DNA from: Laetiporus sulphureus 93-53
Lineage: Eukaryota; Basidiomycota; Agaricomycetes; Polyporales; Laetiporaceae
Direction of reading: 5' to 3'
Length of the DNA stretch: 49,131 nt
NCBI RefSeq assembly: GCF_001632365.1
Contig: NW_024468598.1
Coordinates: forward strand, 1 to 49,131
Made by a program: the position numbers and the translations under genes. Under the pieces are notes generated by a model. It saw nothing but the letters and a program-made list of their open reading frames with translations. It made no database searches and was not told the origin of the DNA. Below, piece after piece: positions 22,536 through 33,267 of the stretch (the first letter of the stretch is position 1; every line of letters starts with the position of its first letter).

Positions 22536-23996
22536 ATGCCGACGCACAAGGACATACGGATCGGGATTGTAGCCGACTTTCAAGATGCGGAAGAATGCGG
22601 GGCGCCATTGTACTGTGGGGACATTGTGATGGTTCATATTCCCGGAGATGAGGGTGTGGTGCGCACATCCAAGGTTGATACTAACCTTGTGAAGCCGGTT
22701 GCTCATTCGTTCGACAGGAATTCTGCTATGAGTACCAGAATAGGTCCAATCAAGACATCATTATACAGGCCACTTTCGATGGCTGCAAGAGCGAGGAAGT
22801 GGTCCACTGTGCGGCCGGCAAAGATGGATACGACGCGGGCCCATGCACGTCGGCAGAGACGATGCGCGCGTATCGCTTCCGCAATGTCACAACCCCCGGT
22901 AGGGTGTCAGATCCTCTCATCACGCAATGGAAAGTCCTCATATTCCGATGACGGCGCGCCAGATAAGCTTAACGACTCCATCGGTAGATTGGAATTCAGC
23001 GTCTATCGCGTGAAAGTAACTCGATATCATTCTCACATACCTCATGTGAGCAATACAAGCGCGATTGAAGCCAGGTGTGTCGCGTCGTCCTGTACAGCAC
23101 TCTTAGTGACTGATGGCCGCAGTCTCGGGAGCATCGTCGAGATGCCAGCGGACCACCAATGGCTCCCTCCGCCAAAAGAATGGGTGCCCATCGATGATGA
23201 CAAGCACCCGTACGTTGTCTTTTGCTTCATATACAAGCCTCGCGGTACGTACGCCAGGCATTTATCCAGCGACTTCCTGTCTGATACACACTGCACAGCG
23301 GAACTGGTCAAAATGGGCTTGATCCCTGCTCGCACCCAGTCGCAGTCAATCCAGAAAGCGGCAGAATCCCGTGCACATAAACTGGCTGGGTCCTCGCATC
23401 GGACGTCCACGAGCCAAAAGGCAAAAGGCTCCAAGTCCAACGCTCCAGTGCAGCAGTCCGTGCCCACTATCCTCCTTCGTCGATCGGAAAGAATCCTCCG
23501 CACCGCGCTCCACGTGCCTTCTCCAGGGCCTTCGAGCGCTCACCCATTTCAGTCTATGCATGTCGTGAATCTCAGGCCAGCAGGGGGCTCCTCAGTCTCT
23601 GCTGTCAAGTCGGAATATTCTCGGCGGGGAGTCAATGAACAGGAGCCGCCTGACTCCGAGTCTGACTCGGATGACAGCACATCTGACCTGGAGGTGAGGA
23701 CGCTACTTCGAGTGATATAATACGACTCACCGATTTATGTGCATCCTGCGCAGAGGCGCTTAGTGATAGTAGATGCCGAGAGTCGTCAGGCAGACGCTGA
23801 TCTGCGCCAAGCAGCAGCAGAATCGCGGCGGGAGGAAGTACGCCTGAAGGCGCTCAGGCTGAGGCTCGAGTTGGAGCGAAAAAAGAGGGCGAGTCGGCAT
23901 GGTGCCGGGGGCGAGCAGAGCACGCAAAACAAAAAGCGGCGAGTCTCCGCTCGGGGTGGTTCGGTGGAACGGATCGACTTGACGCAGGGAGAGTGA
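22536..23996 (+). CDS. DUF7918 family protein, copy B, with basic coiled-coil tail
   Basis: Exons are 22536-22658, 22718-22898, 22963-23074, 23123-23244, 23299-23693 and 23754-23996, giving about 391 aa. Like copy A it begins MPTHK and carries IPGDEGVEFCYEYQN, then VVHCAAGKDGYDAGP, AETMRAYRFRNVTTP, LEFSVYRVKVT and CFIYKPRAELVKMGLIP. Residues of about 205-310 are Ser/Pro-rich. An acidic run (DSESDSDDSTSDLE) leads into an Arg/Glu/Leu-rich helix (about 315-360) and then NKKRRVS, a likely nuclear localisation signal. The end, VERIDLTQGE, resembles a SUMO-interacting motif. I infer a nuclear protein. Its molecular role is unknown. Confidence 0.85.
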
Positions 23997-24797
23997 AGGA
24001 TGTTAACATGTATGATGGTAGTGCAGGTTGGATTATGATTCTTGCTTACGATTTTCGATTTGTATGATAGGTGGGTGTTGGAAGCATTGAAATGTGTATG
24101 TGTCGACTGTTATCAATTTCTACCTGCAAATCCTGCACCGTTTCTGTTGTGCCTGGTCAGACATGCCCTTCAACCAGACGGCAATCAGCCTCGAACGTGC
24201 CGCTGGCTTAGGCCCGGCCCATCAATAAAAGTGTCTCACCCTTGAATATTTCACCAGTTCACCTGCGCACGGAATCCCGCATCCGTCCCTGCTAGGGCCT
24301 TCGCGGTAGCCAATCGCGCTTTGTGCGCTGCAACGATCGCCATTGACTCTTCGAAGGTCGCGGTGTGTTTTCCGCCGTTGGAAGATAGGCTATGGCTGGA
24401 CGTGCTTACATGTCAAATCTACGTCAAAGCAATCACCTTGCAAGAGAAGCCACCGATTGATACTAGTATATGTAGTGCAGGGAGCTCTAAGCTGATATGA
24501 GCGGGACAGCGGGAGCATCAGCGTCACGGACATGCGTACCGAAGGTCATGCTGTCCTATGCGCGATTGTCCTAGTAACGAGCAGGGAGTGCGGAGTTGTG
24601 CGCACGTACAAAGTTTGTTGACCCACTCGAGATGCCATGTTCGTGTCTGACAGCTCCGCGTTCATTATGATACCGTTAATTGCCCGGGGCCACCGCACGT
24701 GGAATTTACCATATTAGGCAAGACATTGGGTCTGAGATTGCTACTTTCCTCCTCTGGCAGAGACTAGCTCACTATAGCACTGCACACTTACCACACA
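23997..24797. other. Intergenic region upstream of the helicase gene
   Basis: About 800 bp with no gene-like frame. The helicase leader probably starts near 24750 (CTTTCCTCCTCTGGCAG). No RNA gene or repeat recognised. Confidence 0.4.
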
Positions 24798-27700
24798 ATG
24801 TCCACCGATGAGCAACTGCGCGCCTTCGTCGCTCGCCAACGCCTGCTCTTGAGCAAGGAACGCAATGCCGAGATAGAGAGATCCTCTCTTCTCTTATCTA
24901 ACTGTGGGCCGAAGTTGCTCGAGCAGAAAGGTCTTGCGCTGGGAGGCCTTGGCGTAGCCAATGTCAACATCGGGCTTGGAGGGAAGACGTGCGCGAATGA
25001 TTCAGTATTATATACACCAGGAACTGACTACATCGTAGGCGGTTTTACGCAGCTTGGTAGAGCTTGAGCGTCCTGCGGCTTATCACTCAACGCCGATCTT
25101 TCCTCCGCATACGTTCCGGTACGTGACCTGATCAAGTCTTTAGAAGTGCTTGTATCCGACGTGCTTGTAGACCAGGTGATCTGGCCCGTATCGAGGAGAA
25201 TGTAACTGAAGGTGGCACCCGAAAGAAATCTGCCGCTTCCAAAGGCAAGAAAGGCGACAACCCTAATTTCGCAGATCGCCGGCAGTCAGAAGGAGTTGTA
25301 TACAAGGTAGAGCTAAACAGGCCTCTGCTATATGCTGCTGGATAGCATCACAGAAACACACAGGTTTCCAATACCCGCATCGTCATTGCGATCGATGCCT
25401 CCGAATCTAGCGTAGATGAACTCGACTTGCCTGAGCGCTGTCGGATAGTAAAGCTTGCCAATAGCGTAACGTTTGATAGGTATGTTACTTCCGTCCAATA
25501 ACGTATTCGCGCATTGAGAGGAGCGTGTAGGATGGACAAGGCTCTTGACCAATTAGAGAAAGTAGTCCTGCCTGACTCAAATGATTCTGTAGGTTGCAAA
25601 TGTACCTTCGATCTATCACATCTCATTCTCCTGCAGTCAGCGGACAAGTTTACTCCTCAGCTTAATGCCTTGATTCGCGTACTCATGGGAATGACTGCCC
25701 CTTCCGAGCGCATCCCCGTCAAGGACCTATCATTCTTCGATCATTCCCTAAACCAAAGTCAGCGTGATGCAGTTCGCTTTGCACTCGAGTCCCCAGAAGT
25801 GGCATGCATCCACGGTCCTCCAGGTAAGCCAACATCACCTCTTGCAAAAGCACCGTCATATCTCACAGCATTTTAGGAACGGGAAAGACGCATACACTCA
25901 TCGAAGTAATCCGCCAGCTAACCACGGTCACCTCATCCAACCCAAAAGCGCTCCGTCTCCTCATCTGTGGCGCGTCCAACCTTTCCGTGGACAACATCCT
26001 TGAACGTCTGCTTGCTCTACCCGCCCCTTCGAATGGCGCAAAGCTCAAAGTAACGCGAGTAGGCCATCCAGCGCGCGTGATGGCGCGCGAGAGCGTGCTA
26101 GATGCGACGTTGGAGGTGAAGGCCAATCGGAGCGATCAGGTGGGCGGCGTCGGTTCTGTGCGAGTTGGGAGGGTACTGATGGTACGAAGGCGGCACTGGC
26201 GAAGGATGTGAAAAGCGAGTTGGAAGCGGCGTTGGATGTGCTTTCGGGGAAGGGGAAGGGCTCAAAGGGGAAGGCTCCTAGAGGGGCGGAGCGGAAGAAA
26301 ATGTGGGAGGAAGTGAGGGCTCTGCGAAAAGAGTAGGCACCATCAGTCCTATTTCACAGCACATTCGACCCTGAGCTGATGGTGAAATACTAGATATCGT
26401 CAGCGTGAGGGAGGTGTGGTAGAAAGCGTGCTGAGCGAATCACAAGTCAGAATTCGACGTATCATATGGTGGTCAAGCTAAGTACATGTTATTCGCAGGT
26501 CGTTCTCGCAACGTGCCATTCTGCAGGCAACCGACAGCTCCAAAAGCATCATTTTGATGTCGTCATTATCGACGAGGCGACTCAGGCTCTCGAAGCGGTA
26601 TAGTCCATGCCACCTTTCTGTGTCGCAAGACTGATTGCTTGATTTGCTTGTCGCAGGTATGCTGGATCCCAATCTTCAAAGCGAAGAAGTTGATTCTCGC
26701 CGGCGACCCGATGCAGCTGCCGCCGACTGTCCTGTCGCTCGACAAGAGCAGGAAGGAGAAAAAGAAAGTGGCTTCGTCTAAGAAGTCTCCTGTCAGCACG
26801 CAGGGACCTAGCAAGAAAGGAAAGTTGGCTCAGTCTACCACGGCGAAGCAGAAATCGGCAGAACCCCCGACCCCGGAGGAGCAGAAGCCACCATCATCCC
26901 CATCGTCAGGAGAGCCGTCAGACAGTAGCGAGGATGACACCTCCTCCTCAGAAAAAGATGATGCGGAAGACGCAAAGCAGCCAGAACAATCGGCAGCCTC
27001 GTCTGGCTTAGAGAAGAAGAAACCGGCGAAGTCCAAGCCGCAGGGGCTTCGGCCTCCTCGCTCGCTGAAGACAACCCTTTTCGAGCGCCTGGAGAAGATG
27101 TACGGTCCGGACATCAAACGCATGCTTACCGTGCAGTATCGGTCGGTCTCTTCCCGCCCTTTCCTATTGGTCACTATTGATCCAACCACTGCAGGATGCA
27201 TGCGCATATCGCGGCGTTCCCATCGAAGGTGATGTACCACGGCAAGCTGGTGTCGCACGACTCCGTCGCGGCGCACCTGCTGTGCGATCTACAACATGTG
27301 AAGGCGGAGAACGAGGAGGAGGAGAAGGAATTGCTTGGGACGCCGGTGGCGTTCTACGACACAGCGGGGTGCGAATACTTTGAGAGGGTAGAGGGAGACG
27401 GGGATGAGGGGAGTCGGTGTAACGAGAATGAGGCGGCTGTGGTGAAACATTACATCGATCAATTGGTCGGTAGGATTGCAACGCTTTTGTTTTATAGTTT
27501 ACTAACGCATGATTGCGGGCAGGTCGGCGCGGGTGTACTGCCTTCGGAGGTCGCAATCATCACACCGTAAGCGATTATATTACTGTTGCTGAGTCCCTGA
27601 TGTTGACTCACTGCGTGTACAATCAGTTATCAAGCACAGGTTGCACTTCTCTCATCCATCCTGAGACCCATCTATGGTCTCGACCTCGAGATCGGCACTG

Positions 27701-28106
27701 TAGATGGGATGCAGGGGCGAGAGAAGGAGGCGGTCATCATCAGCTTGGTTCGCAGCAATGAGAAGGCATGTCCGCGTCAGTATTTCATCGTCCTTGCATC
27801 TCACTTTTTTCGTTTTTCAAGCGCGAAGTCGGCTTTCTAAAGGACAAACGGCGACTAAATGGTACATCGTTCTCATTTGCTGATGCTCCCGAGCTCTCAC
27901 TGACCATCATCATAGTCGCGATGACACGTGCACGGCGGCATCTGGTACGTCTCAAATCTCGGCGGGTCAGTCCAAAAATCTGACACCAGCACTTGCAGTG
28001 CGTCATTGGTGACTCGTCCACGATCCAACACGGAGGGCGCTTCCTCAAGAAGTGGATGGCGTGGTTGGACGCGAACGTGGATGTCCGATACGGAGGGCTG
28101 GAGTAG
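24798..28106 (+). CDS. HCS1: SF1 DNA/RNA helicase of the Hcs1 / IGHMBP2 (SMUBP2) type
   Basis: Seventeen exons: 24798-24988, 25053-25118, 25171-25306, 25364-25479, 25531-25588, 25637-25823, 25877-26139, 26190-26332, 26394-26445, 26499-26597, 26657-27141, 27195-27465, 27523-27566, 27627-27765, 27822-27861, 27916-27944 and 27999-28106, giving about 808 aa. All Upf1-like motifs are visible: Q motif (LNQSQRDAV), motif I GPPGTGKTHT, motif [13 protein letters not shown], motif [12 protein letters not shown], motif IV VQYRMH, motif [11 protein letters not shown] and motif [12 protein letters not shown]. The N-terminal part ([23 protein letters not shown]) is typical of this subfamily, which unwinds nucleic acid 5'-3'. 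Within exon 11 there is a Lys/Ser/Glu-rich insert of about 120 residues after motif III. The intron at 27766-27821 uses a GC donor. The intron at 25589-25636 has no stop and could be retained. Confidence 0.93.
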
Positions 28107-29876
28107 GTCATGAATGGAAAAGGCACGCTACGCGTCTCGGTAGTGCAGGGGCTGGATCTAGATGAGGCCGATTGTCTTTGCGTGGCGGGCAGCCGTACGA
28201 AACATATGTATATTGATTGCGTGCTCTACAAACGTTACATCTCGCCGTCTGCAGCCTGTCATTGACGTTTCACCTATGTATATACTGCCTGCCGTTTACA
28301 GCCTGCCAGGCGCATTTAGTCGGCGGCTGCAGGAATCGAAGCGACCCTTGGGTTGAGAGCTTTAATAACCTTCCGAATGGACCGCTTCTTTGCAGTGTTG
28401 ATTGATGGTCGATCCTTGATCAAGCTTGGATCCGATCCGCGCTCATCAGGGGAAAACTTCAAACTGGGGTTTTTTTTCGATACGCTACGCTGAGCAAGGC
28501 ATCTAGGACCTAGGTGCTGTAAGTAGTTGCCCCAGGAGCGTCAGCCCTTGACGCAATCCTTGCGATGGCAAGAAGAAACGAAGACGGTGGTTGAGATTCG
28601 GATGTGGCTGAATATCATAGCGTCTGTTGCCGTGACTCAATTGATAGCATGCAAATAATTATTTTCCCCCTGGGAAAAAGGGTGTAGAAAGATAAAGTCC
28701 TCGGGATTCCAGAAATGTTTGAAGAAACCTGTAGGACTTCTTCGTAGATGAGCGACACAGTCAGAGTTAGCATTTCAGCCGTTTTGGACAAACCTGGCAA
28801 GCAAATGTATATTGTCTTCCTCGCCACAGCAAAGAAATGACCCTTTCCCGACACAAGAAAGGCATTAGATCTGAATTGATAATTTAAGCCTTTCTCATCA
28901 AGTAGTTGGATTTGTAAGAAAGCTTTGTAAAAGGCATATTTCATGCCTTCTCTCCCCGTTGATAGGCTCTACAGTGCCTTTACATACTCAGGAAATGTCA
29001 AACTGTACACAGCACTAAGCACTTGAATAAAGGTATGAGAAATATCTCACTTTCTCTCACCTTTCTTATGTAGAGAAAGGGTGCTTTCTTTGCAGTGCAC
29101 AGGGCAGGACTCCGCAGTTTTATATTGGTTTTCCCATGGAAAATTAACTCTATGTTTTATGTTCCTAATCCGTTATTGCCAAGTCTTACCAAACAAGTTG
29201 ATCTAGAGCCTACGCTTGTCTCACGCGAGCGGGCACACCACTACTTGTACCTTCATCTTAATCACCAGTCATGCATTCTGTGCTTAGATACCTAACTGCA
29301 TAACTGGCGACCCGGTTACAGCATTCAGACGGCTTGATCGAGGCAAAAAAAAAAATAGGCACGTTTACATGATTTCAGGTTTTCCCGATGCATCAATGCT
29401 CCATCATTCAGCTCATCTCCTCCTTCCACTCTGACGTGGTAGACCTCCTTTACTACTCGGGTCTCAAGCATAGCGCATATATCCGGACTTTGGAAAGGAA
29501 GCCGCCGTAGCCGAGTGATGCCACGAAACCCGCAACTTCATGTCTGAGCATTGACGCCACGTAGAGTGTAGAAAGCGTCGAGAACTGGCCATCAGCTGAA
29601 TGGAGAGTGAGACTAGCTTGAATACCACCGATAAGCCCCTATCAATGGCAAAGGTGTCCGTTATGGAGGGGCACACGGCGCAGACTTTATGGCGCCAGCC
29701 TACCCGAGGCGATCGCAATAAGTTCTTGCCGTAGCATGATCCGGCCGCGATGTCATACCCCTGCGCGCAAATCGTCGCATCACTCGGCATATAAAACCCG
29801 CGTTTCCCTGCTAACCATCCACCAAGTTTCCTCGGTTACGAGGCCAACGCAGTGAATGGTGCGAGCACTCGGCGCA
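28107..29876. other. Gene-poor, AT-richer intergenic region
   Basis: About 1.8 kb without a recognisable gene. Two perfect hairpins sit side by side: TGAGA-AATA-TCTCA at 29036-29049 and CTTTCTCT...AGAGAAAG at 29050-29079. A minus-strand open frame at 28615-28944 has no family-like features. There are A/T runs near 28470 and 29345. Promoter sequence for the downstream reductase lies near the right end (ATATAAAAC at about 29790). Confidence 0.45.
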
Positions 29877-31339
29877 ATGGCATCTGAGAAGACAGATGTT
29901 TTGCTCATCGGCCTCGGCGCTGTGGGTGCTGTATGTATGTCCATTTCCTTAGATATCTGAGATGCGTGCCTGAACGTGTCTGTGCAGATGCATTTGTTAT
30001 GCAGAACGGTGGACGGGCTCGCGTGACTGCCATTGCAAGGAGCAATTGCGAAGCTGTGAAGGGTTTGTTGAGCTACGAGAAATTAATGTAGGTATGGATG
30101 CTCACTCTTCCTCGAAGCTCATGGCCTCAACATCAAAAGCGACAAATTCGGCAACTTTGATGCATTCAAGCCCGATCGAGGTATGACTTCCAATAATCAT
30201 TCCATCGAACCTCGAGCATAACGGTGATTTACATCATCTCCAGTGTGCGCGTCGGTTGCCGAAGCGGCAGACCAGCCATACTCCCATGTCATAGTCACAA
30301 CAAAAGCCGTTCCCGAGCTCATCCAGACCTCTGACTTGGTCGCGCCGCTCCTTACCCCGGAATACATAGACAGGTTTCCCATACCCACGTTCGTGCTCAT
30401 GCAGAATGGGTTAAATGTGGAAGCCAACTTGTACGAGACGCTGAAAAAACTGCGGCCGGTGGAGGAGCCGAAGATCATCGGCACGGCATTGTGGACCATG
30501 GCGAACATGCGCGACGGCAACGTCGTCGAACACAACCAGTCTGTGCGTACATTATGGTGCAGCGAGTCTTGTGAAACTGTAGTGACCTTCATGTCTCCAT
30601 AGGACCGAGCTGTCCTCGGTGTGTACCGCACGATGGCAAACTACACGGATAACACCCCAGAGGAGGCCGCACTGTTGTCAACCTTTGCCGACATCCTCAT
30701 CGCAGGTGGAGCGCACGTAGAGATCGAGCCCGAAATCCAGCGCGTCAAGTACAACAAAAATGTGTATAACGTATGCTTCGGGGTCATCCCAGCCATCACT
30801 CGCTTCCCAACGACTGCCATCTTTTATTCCTCCCACAGCCCCGAGAAGAAACAGACACCTACAGCGAATACCGATGACTCCTTGGCCGCAGCCTCGGCAT
30901 CCAAGACTGCTGGACTATGCAGCGCCTCCCCAGTGATCGCCGCCAACACGCTGCCTTGGCTGTACGACTGCATCACGGAGATCCACGCGCTGGGCACGAC
31001 GCTCTTCCCGGAGAGGGATGCGGGGCCCGCGATCAATCCGAACCTCGCTGCTGACGTACTCGCGTTCACCTCAGATATGTACGGCGGTGGCCACTACGCG
31101 CACCGCCCGAGCACGCTCGTGGACGTCGAGGTGGGCCGCCCGACTGAAGTCGAGGTTATCCTGGGTGAGCTCGTCAGGATGGCGCGGCGCGAGGGCGTCG
31201 CGGTCCCGGTGAGTCGTTTAAGCTTGTGGTGATGCTGGGGAGTGCTCATTATGGGTTTGTTATGCAGAGACTCGAGTCAGTATATGCGTTGATGCTGATC
31301 ATACAGAATCAGCTCCTCTGCCAGAACCGAGAAAAGTGA
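29877..31339 (+). CDS. Ketopantoate reductase-like oxidoreductase, paralogue 1
   Basis: Exons are 29877-29934, 29988-30062, 30118-30180, 30244-30542, 30603-31208 and 31268-31339, giving about 390 aa. The N-terminus has the dinucleotide-binding glycine motif LIGLGAVGAVYA. ITAIARSN-like sequence, the TTKAVPE and FVLMQNGLNVE strands, and then EIQRVKYNKNVYN follow; this last carries the Lys-Asn pair used in catalysis by ApbA/PanE enzymes. The C-terminal domain has VDVEVGRPTEVEVILGELVR, with the family's conserved acidic position, and ends with RLESVYALML. The known family reaction is NADPH-dependent reduction of 2-dehydropantoate to pantoate for coenzyme A synthesis. In fungi many paralogues have untested substrates. 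An in-frame ATG at 29856 is possible; I chose 29877 to match the second paralogue. Confidence 0.9.
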
Positions 31340-31855
31340 AAGTCAATCTGAGTTAGCCACTCGGAGCCGAGATGGCAGTCTTTGTCGGAACCGTATCGTG
31401 GACGGACCTGATCTAGAGAGCCGTCTACGAGACTCACAGAGTGCGGGAGCATCCTCGGACAGCATTCGCCGTAAGTGGCGCAGCTGGATAACGGATATAG
31501 AGATTGTGTATGCTACATCATATAACAGCCAGTCCGCTATTCTTACACGCAATATACCAATATATAGCAATAGACATCTGATATAGACCGGCGGTGACTG
31601 CGAACAAGATGATAAGAATGGAGAAACCTAATATAGATGGAGTGAGGGTCGTAATACTAATACCCGGCATCGGAAGAGTAGAGTATTAATTGGGTAACAG
31701 ACAAGTAGAGTAGAAGAAGAAACACCATGTACTGCAAAGTTCCGTGTACTCGAGCCGAGCGGAAGCGAGGTCCAAGATCATGTCAACTGCAACATTGACT
31801 CGTCACCCGACGGCCGCCACTGCAAGCGAGCCGACCGGATGTAACGCGCCCAGCG
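31340..31855. other. Convergent 3' region between reductase 1 and Hsp20
   Basis: About 500 bp, AT-richer at 31480-31720, presumably both 3' UTRs. No gene recognised. Confidence 0.4.
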
Positions 31856-32569
31856 TCACTGGTCGCCCTCTGCGGACACATCGTGTGACACATCGGTGTC
31901 TGGCGCATCATCACTCAATGGTTCGGCACTGGGATTGCGTGGCCACGAGATAGTAAGCATGCCCTCGGCGAGCGACGCCTTGATGTGGCCCGTCTGCGGA
32001 TGACTCATCAGCTCATGTGAAGGACACGACAGCGAACTTGCCAGACGCACCTGGATGCCCGCGGGAAGCCCTATGACCTTGCGGAATAGTCCGTATTTGA
32101 TCTGCTGCATCGTGTATCCCCGTGGCAAGTTGGGTGGCTCGGAGGCGGCAGGCGAGGTAGAGGGCTCGGAAGAAGTGTGGACGGGCAGCGGGGCGAGACT
32201 TCGGAATCGCCGCTCGCCCTGGACGACGAGATGGTTGTCCTCGACGCGGACGGACATGTCGCTCTGCTTCAGGCCAGGCAGCTCGAGCGTGGCCACAATG
32301 CGAGGGCTACTTGGATCGTCGAAGAGATCCATTCTGTGGATGGTTGGTCTGGCATATGGCTATGAGTGTAAACCAACATGTACATACCTCGGTTGATAAA
32401 CCCGCTCGCCACTAGGGCCCTCTTGCTTCCTAAGCGAACGCATTATTCCCTGAAGGTATTTGCGTGCCAAGATACGGTCTATAACTCGATTGGGATCCAC
32501 TCCATCAGTTGTCATCAGCCGGCGTGGTTCCATCCTCTGCTTGCTAGGAAGTGCTGCGATGCGGGTCAT
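31856..32569 (-). CDS. Small heat shock protein, Hsp20 / alpha-crystallin type
   Basis: Exons are 32569-32388, 32333-32051 and 31993-31856, giving about 200 aa. The alpha-crystallin domain is clear: IVATLELPGLKQSDMSVRVE, then NHLVVQGERR, FRKVIGLPAGIQ and HIKASLAEGMLTISWP. An Ser/Pro-rich loop of about 25 residues interrupts the domain between the RR and the GYTMQQ segment, as in other fungal Hsp20s. The acidic tail follows (DDAPDTDVSHDVSAEGDQ). These proteins bind unfolded proteins as ATP-independent chaperones, usually cytosolic. A TATA box (TATATAAG) lies 94 bp upstream. I could not find a perfect heat-shock element. Confidence 0.92.
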
Positions 32570-33267
32570 GAAGGTTGATGGAGAAGAACGAGAGAATCAA
32601 GAGAGAGCGGAAAGTTTGAAAGGCACAAAGACTCGGATCTGTGGATGACCCGAATTTGAAGGCTTATATAGGTCCGAAGTGACTCGATCAGAGAGAGCAT
32701 GGAATCATGTAGTAATGCAGACATGTCAGCAGACAGAATCACAAGTGACTGGTTCGGAGAGTTCAGGCGATGACACAGGGAGGAAAAAAAAAAGCAGTGC
32801 GGAAGGGTTGTGGCGGAGTGGGGCGACTGCGCGATTGGACAGACACGGAGCGCGGCGGAGCTACCAGACGAGTTCCAGTCAACAGCGGTGTGGCCATGCG
32901 CCGATCCGATGGCGGTGTTGTCTCCAAACACCTTGAGAACGTGTGGCCGCCATCTGAAGCGTCGGCGACGAAAACAGCGACGAAGACACAGGCGGAAGCT
33001 GAGCGCTGAGACCGAGAATGTGGCCGTGCAACTAGGGGGCCCCGCAAAAAACAAACATTTACGTTTCGCATAGCCCATATATGGATATCTGGATAATTCA
33101 GGATAATTCAAGGAGGCTTAGCCTTTGTTCTTCCGACCAGTTCTCCTGTACAGCTTCCTCTGACACAGCTGCGACGGCGACGTTCCCTCACCGAACTTGT
33201 GGCCTTGTGTTTCTCGACGGCTGCTCGCATTTGCTGTCCGACTCTGAAAACAACAACATCAGCCGGC
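32570..33267. promoter_or_regulatory. Divergent promoter region, Hsp20 / CstF-64, with Hsp20 TATA box
   Basis: The gene strand of Hsp20 reads TATATAAG at 32670-32663, 94 bp from its ATG. The leader is TC-rich on that strand. The remainder (32700-33267) shows no gene. No canonical triple GAA/TTC heat-shock element was found. Confidence 0.5.

Noticed and set aside
26190..26332. Frameshift in the helicase
   Set aside because: Apparent frame change is explained by introns 26140-26189 and 26333-26393 with matching phases.
28615..28944. 109-residue minus-strand gene
   Set aside because: No splice support, promoter or recognisable motif; probably chance in AT-richer DNA.
29510..29570. C/D-box snoRNA
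   Set aside because: GTGATGC and TCTGA lie near each other but the C box is imperfect and there is no terminal stem.
32700..32800. Heat-shock element upstream of Hsp20
   Set aside because: GTTC and GAG triplets occur but spacing does not fit alternating 5-bp GAA/TTC units.
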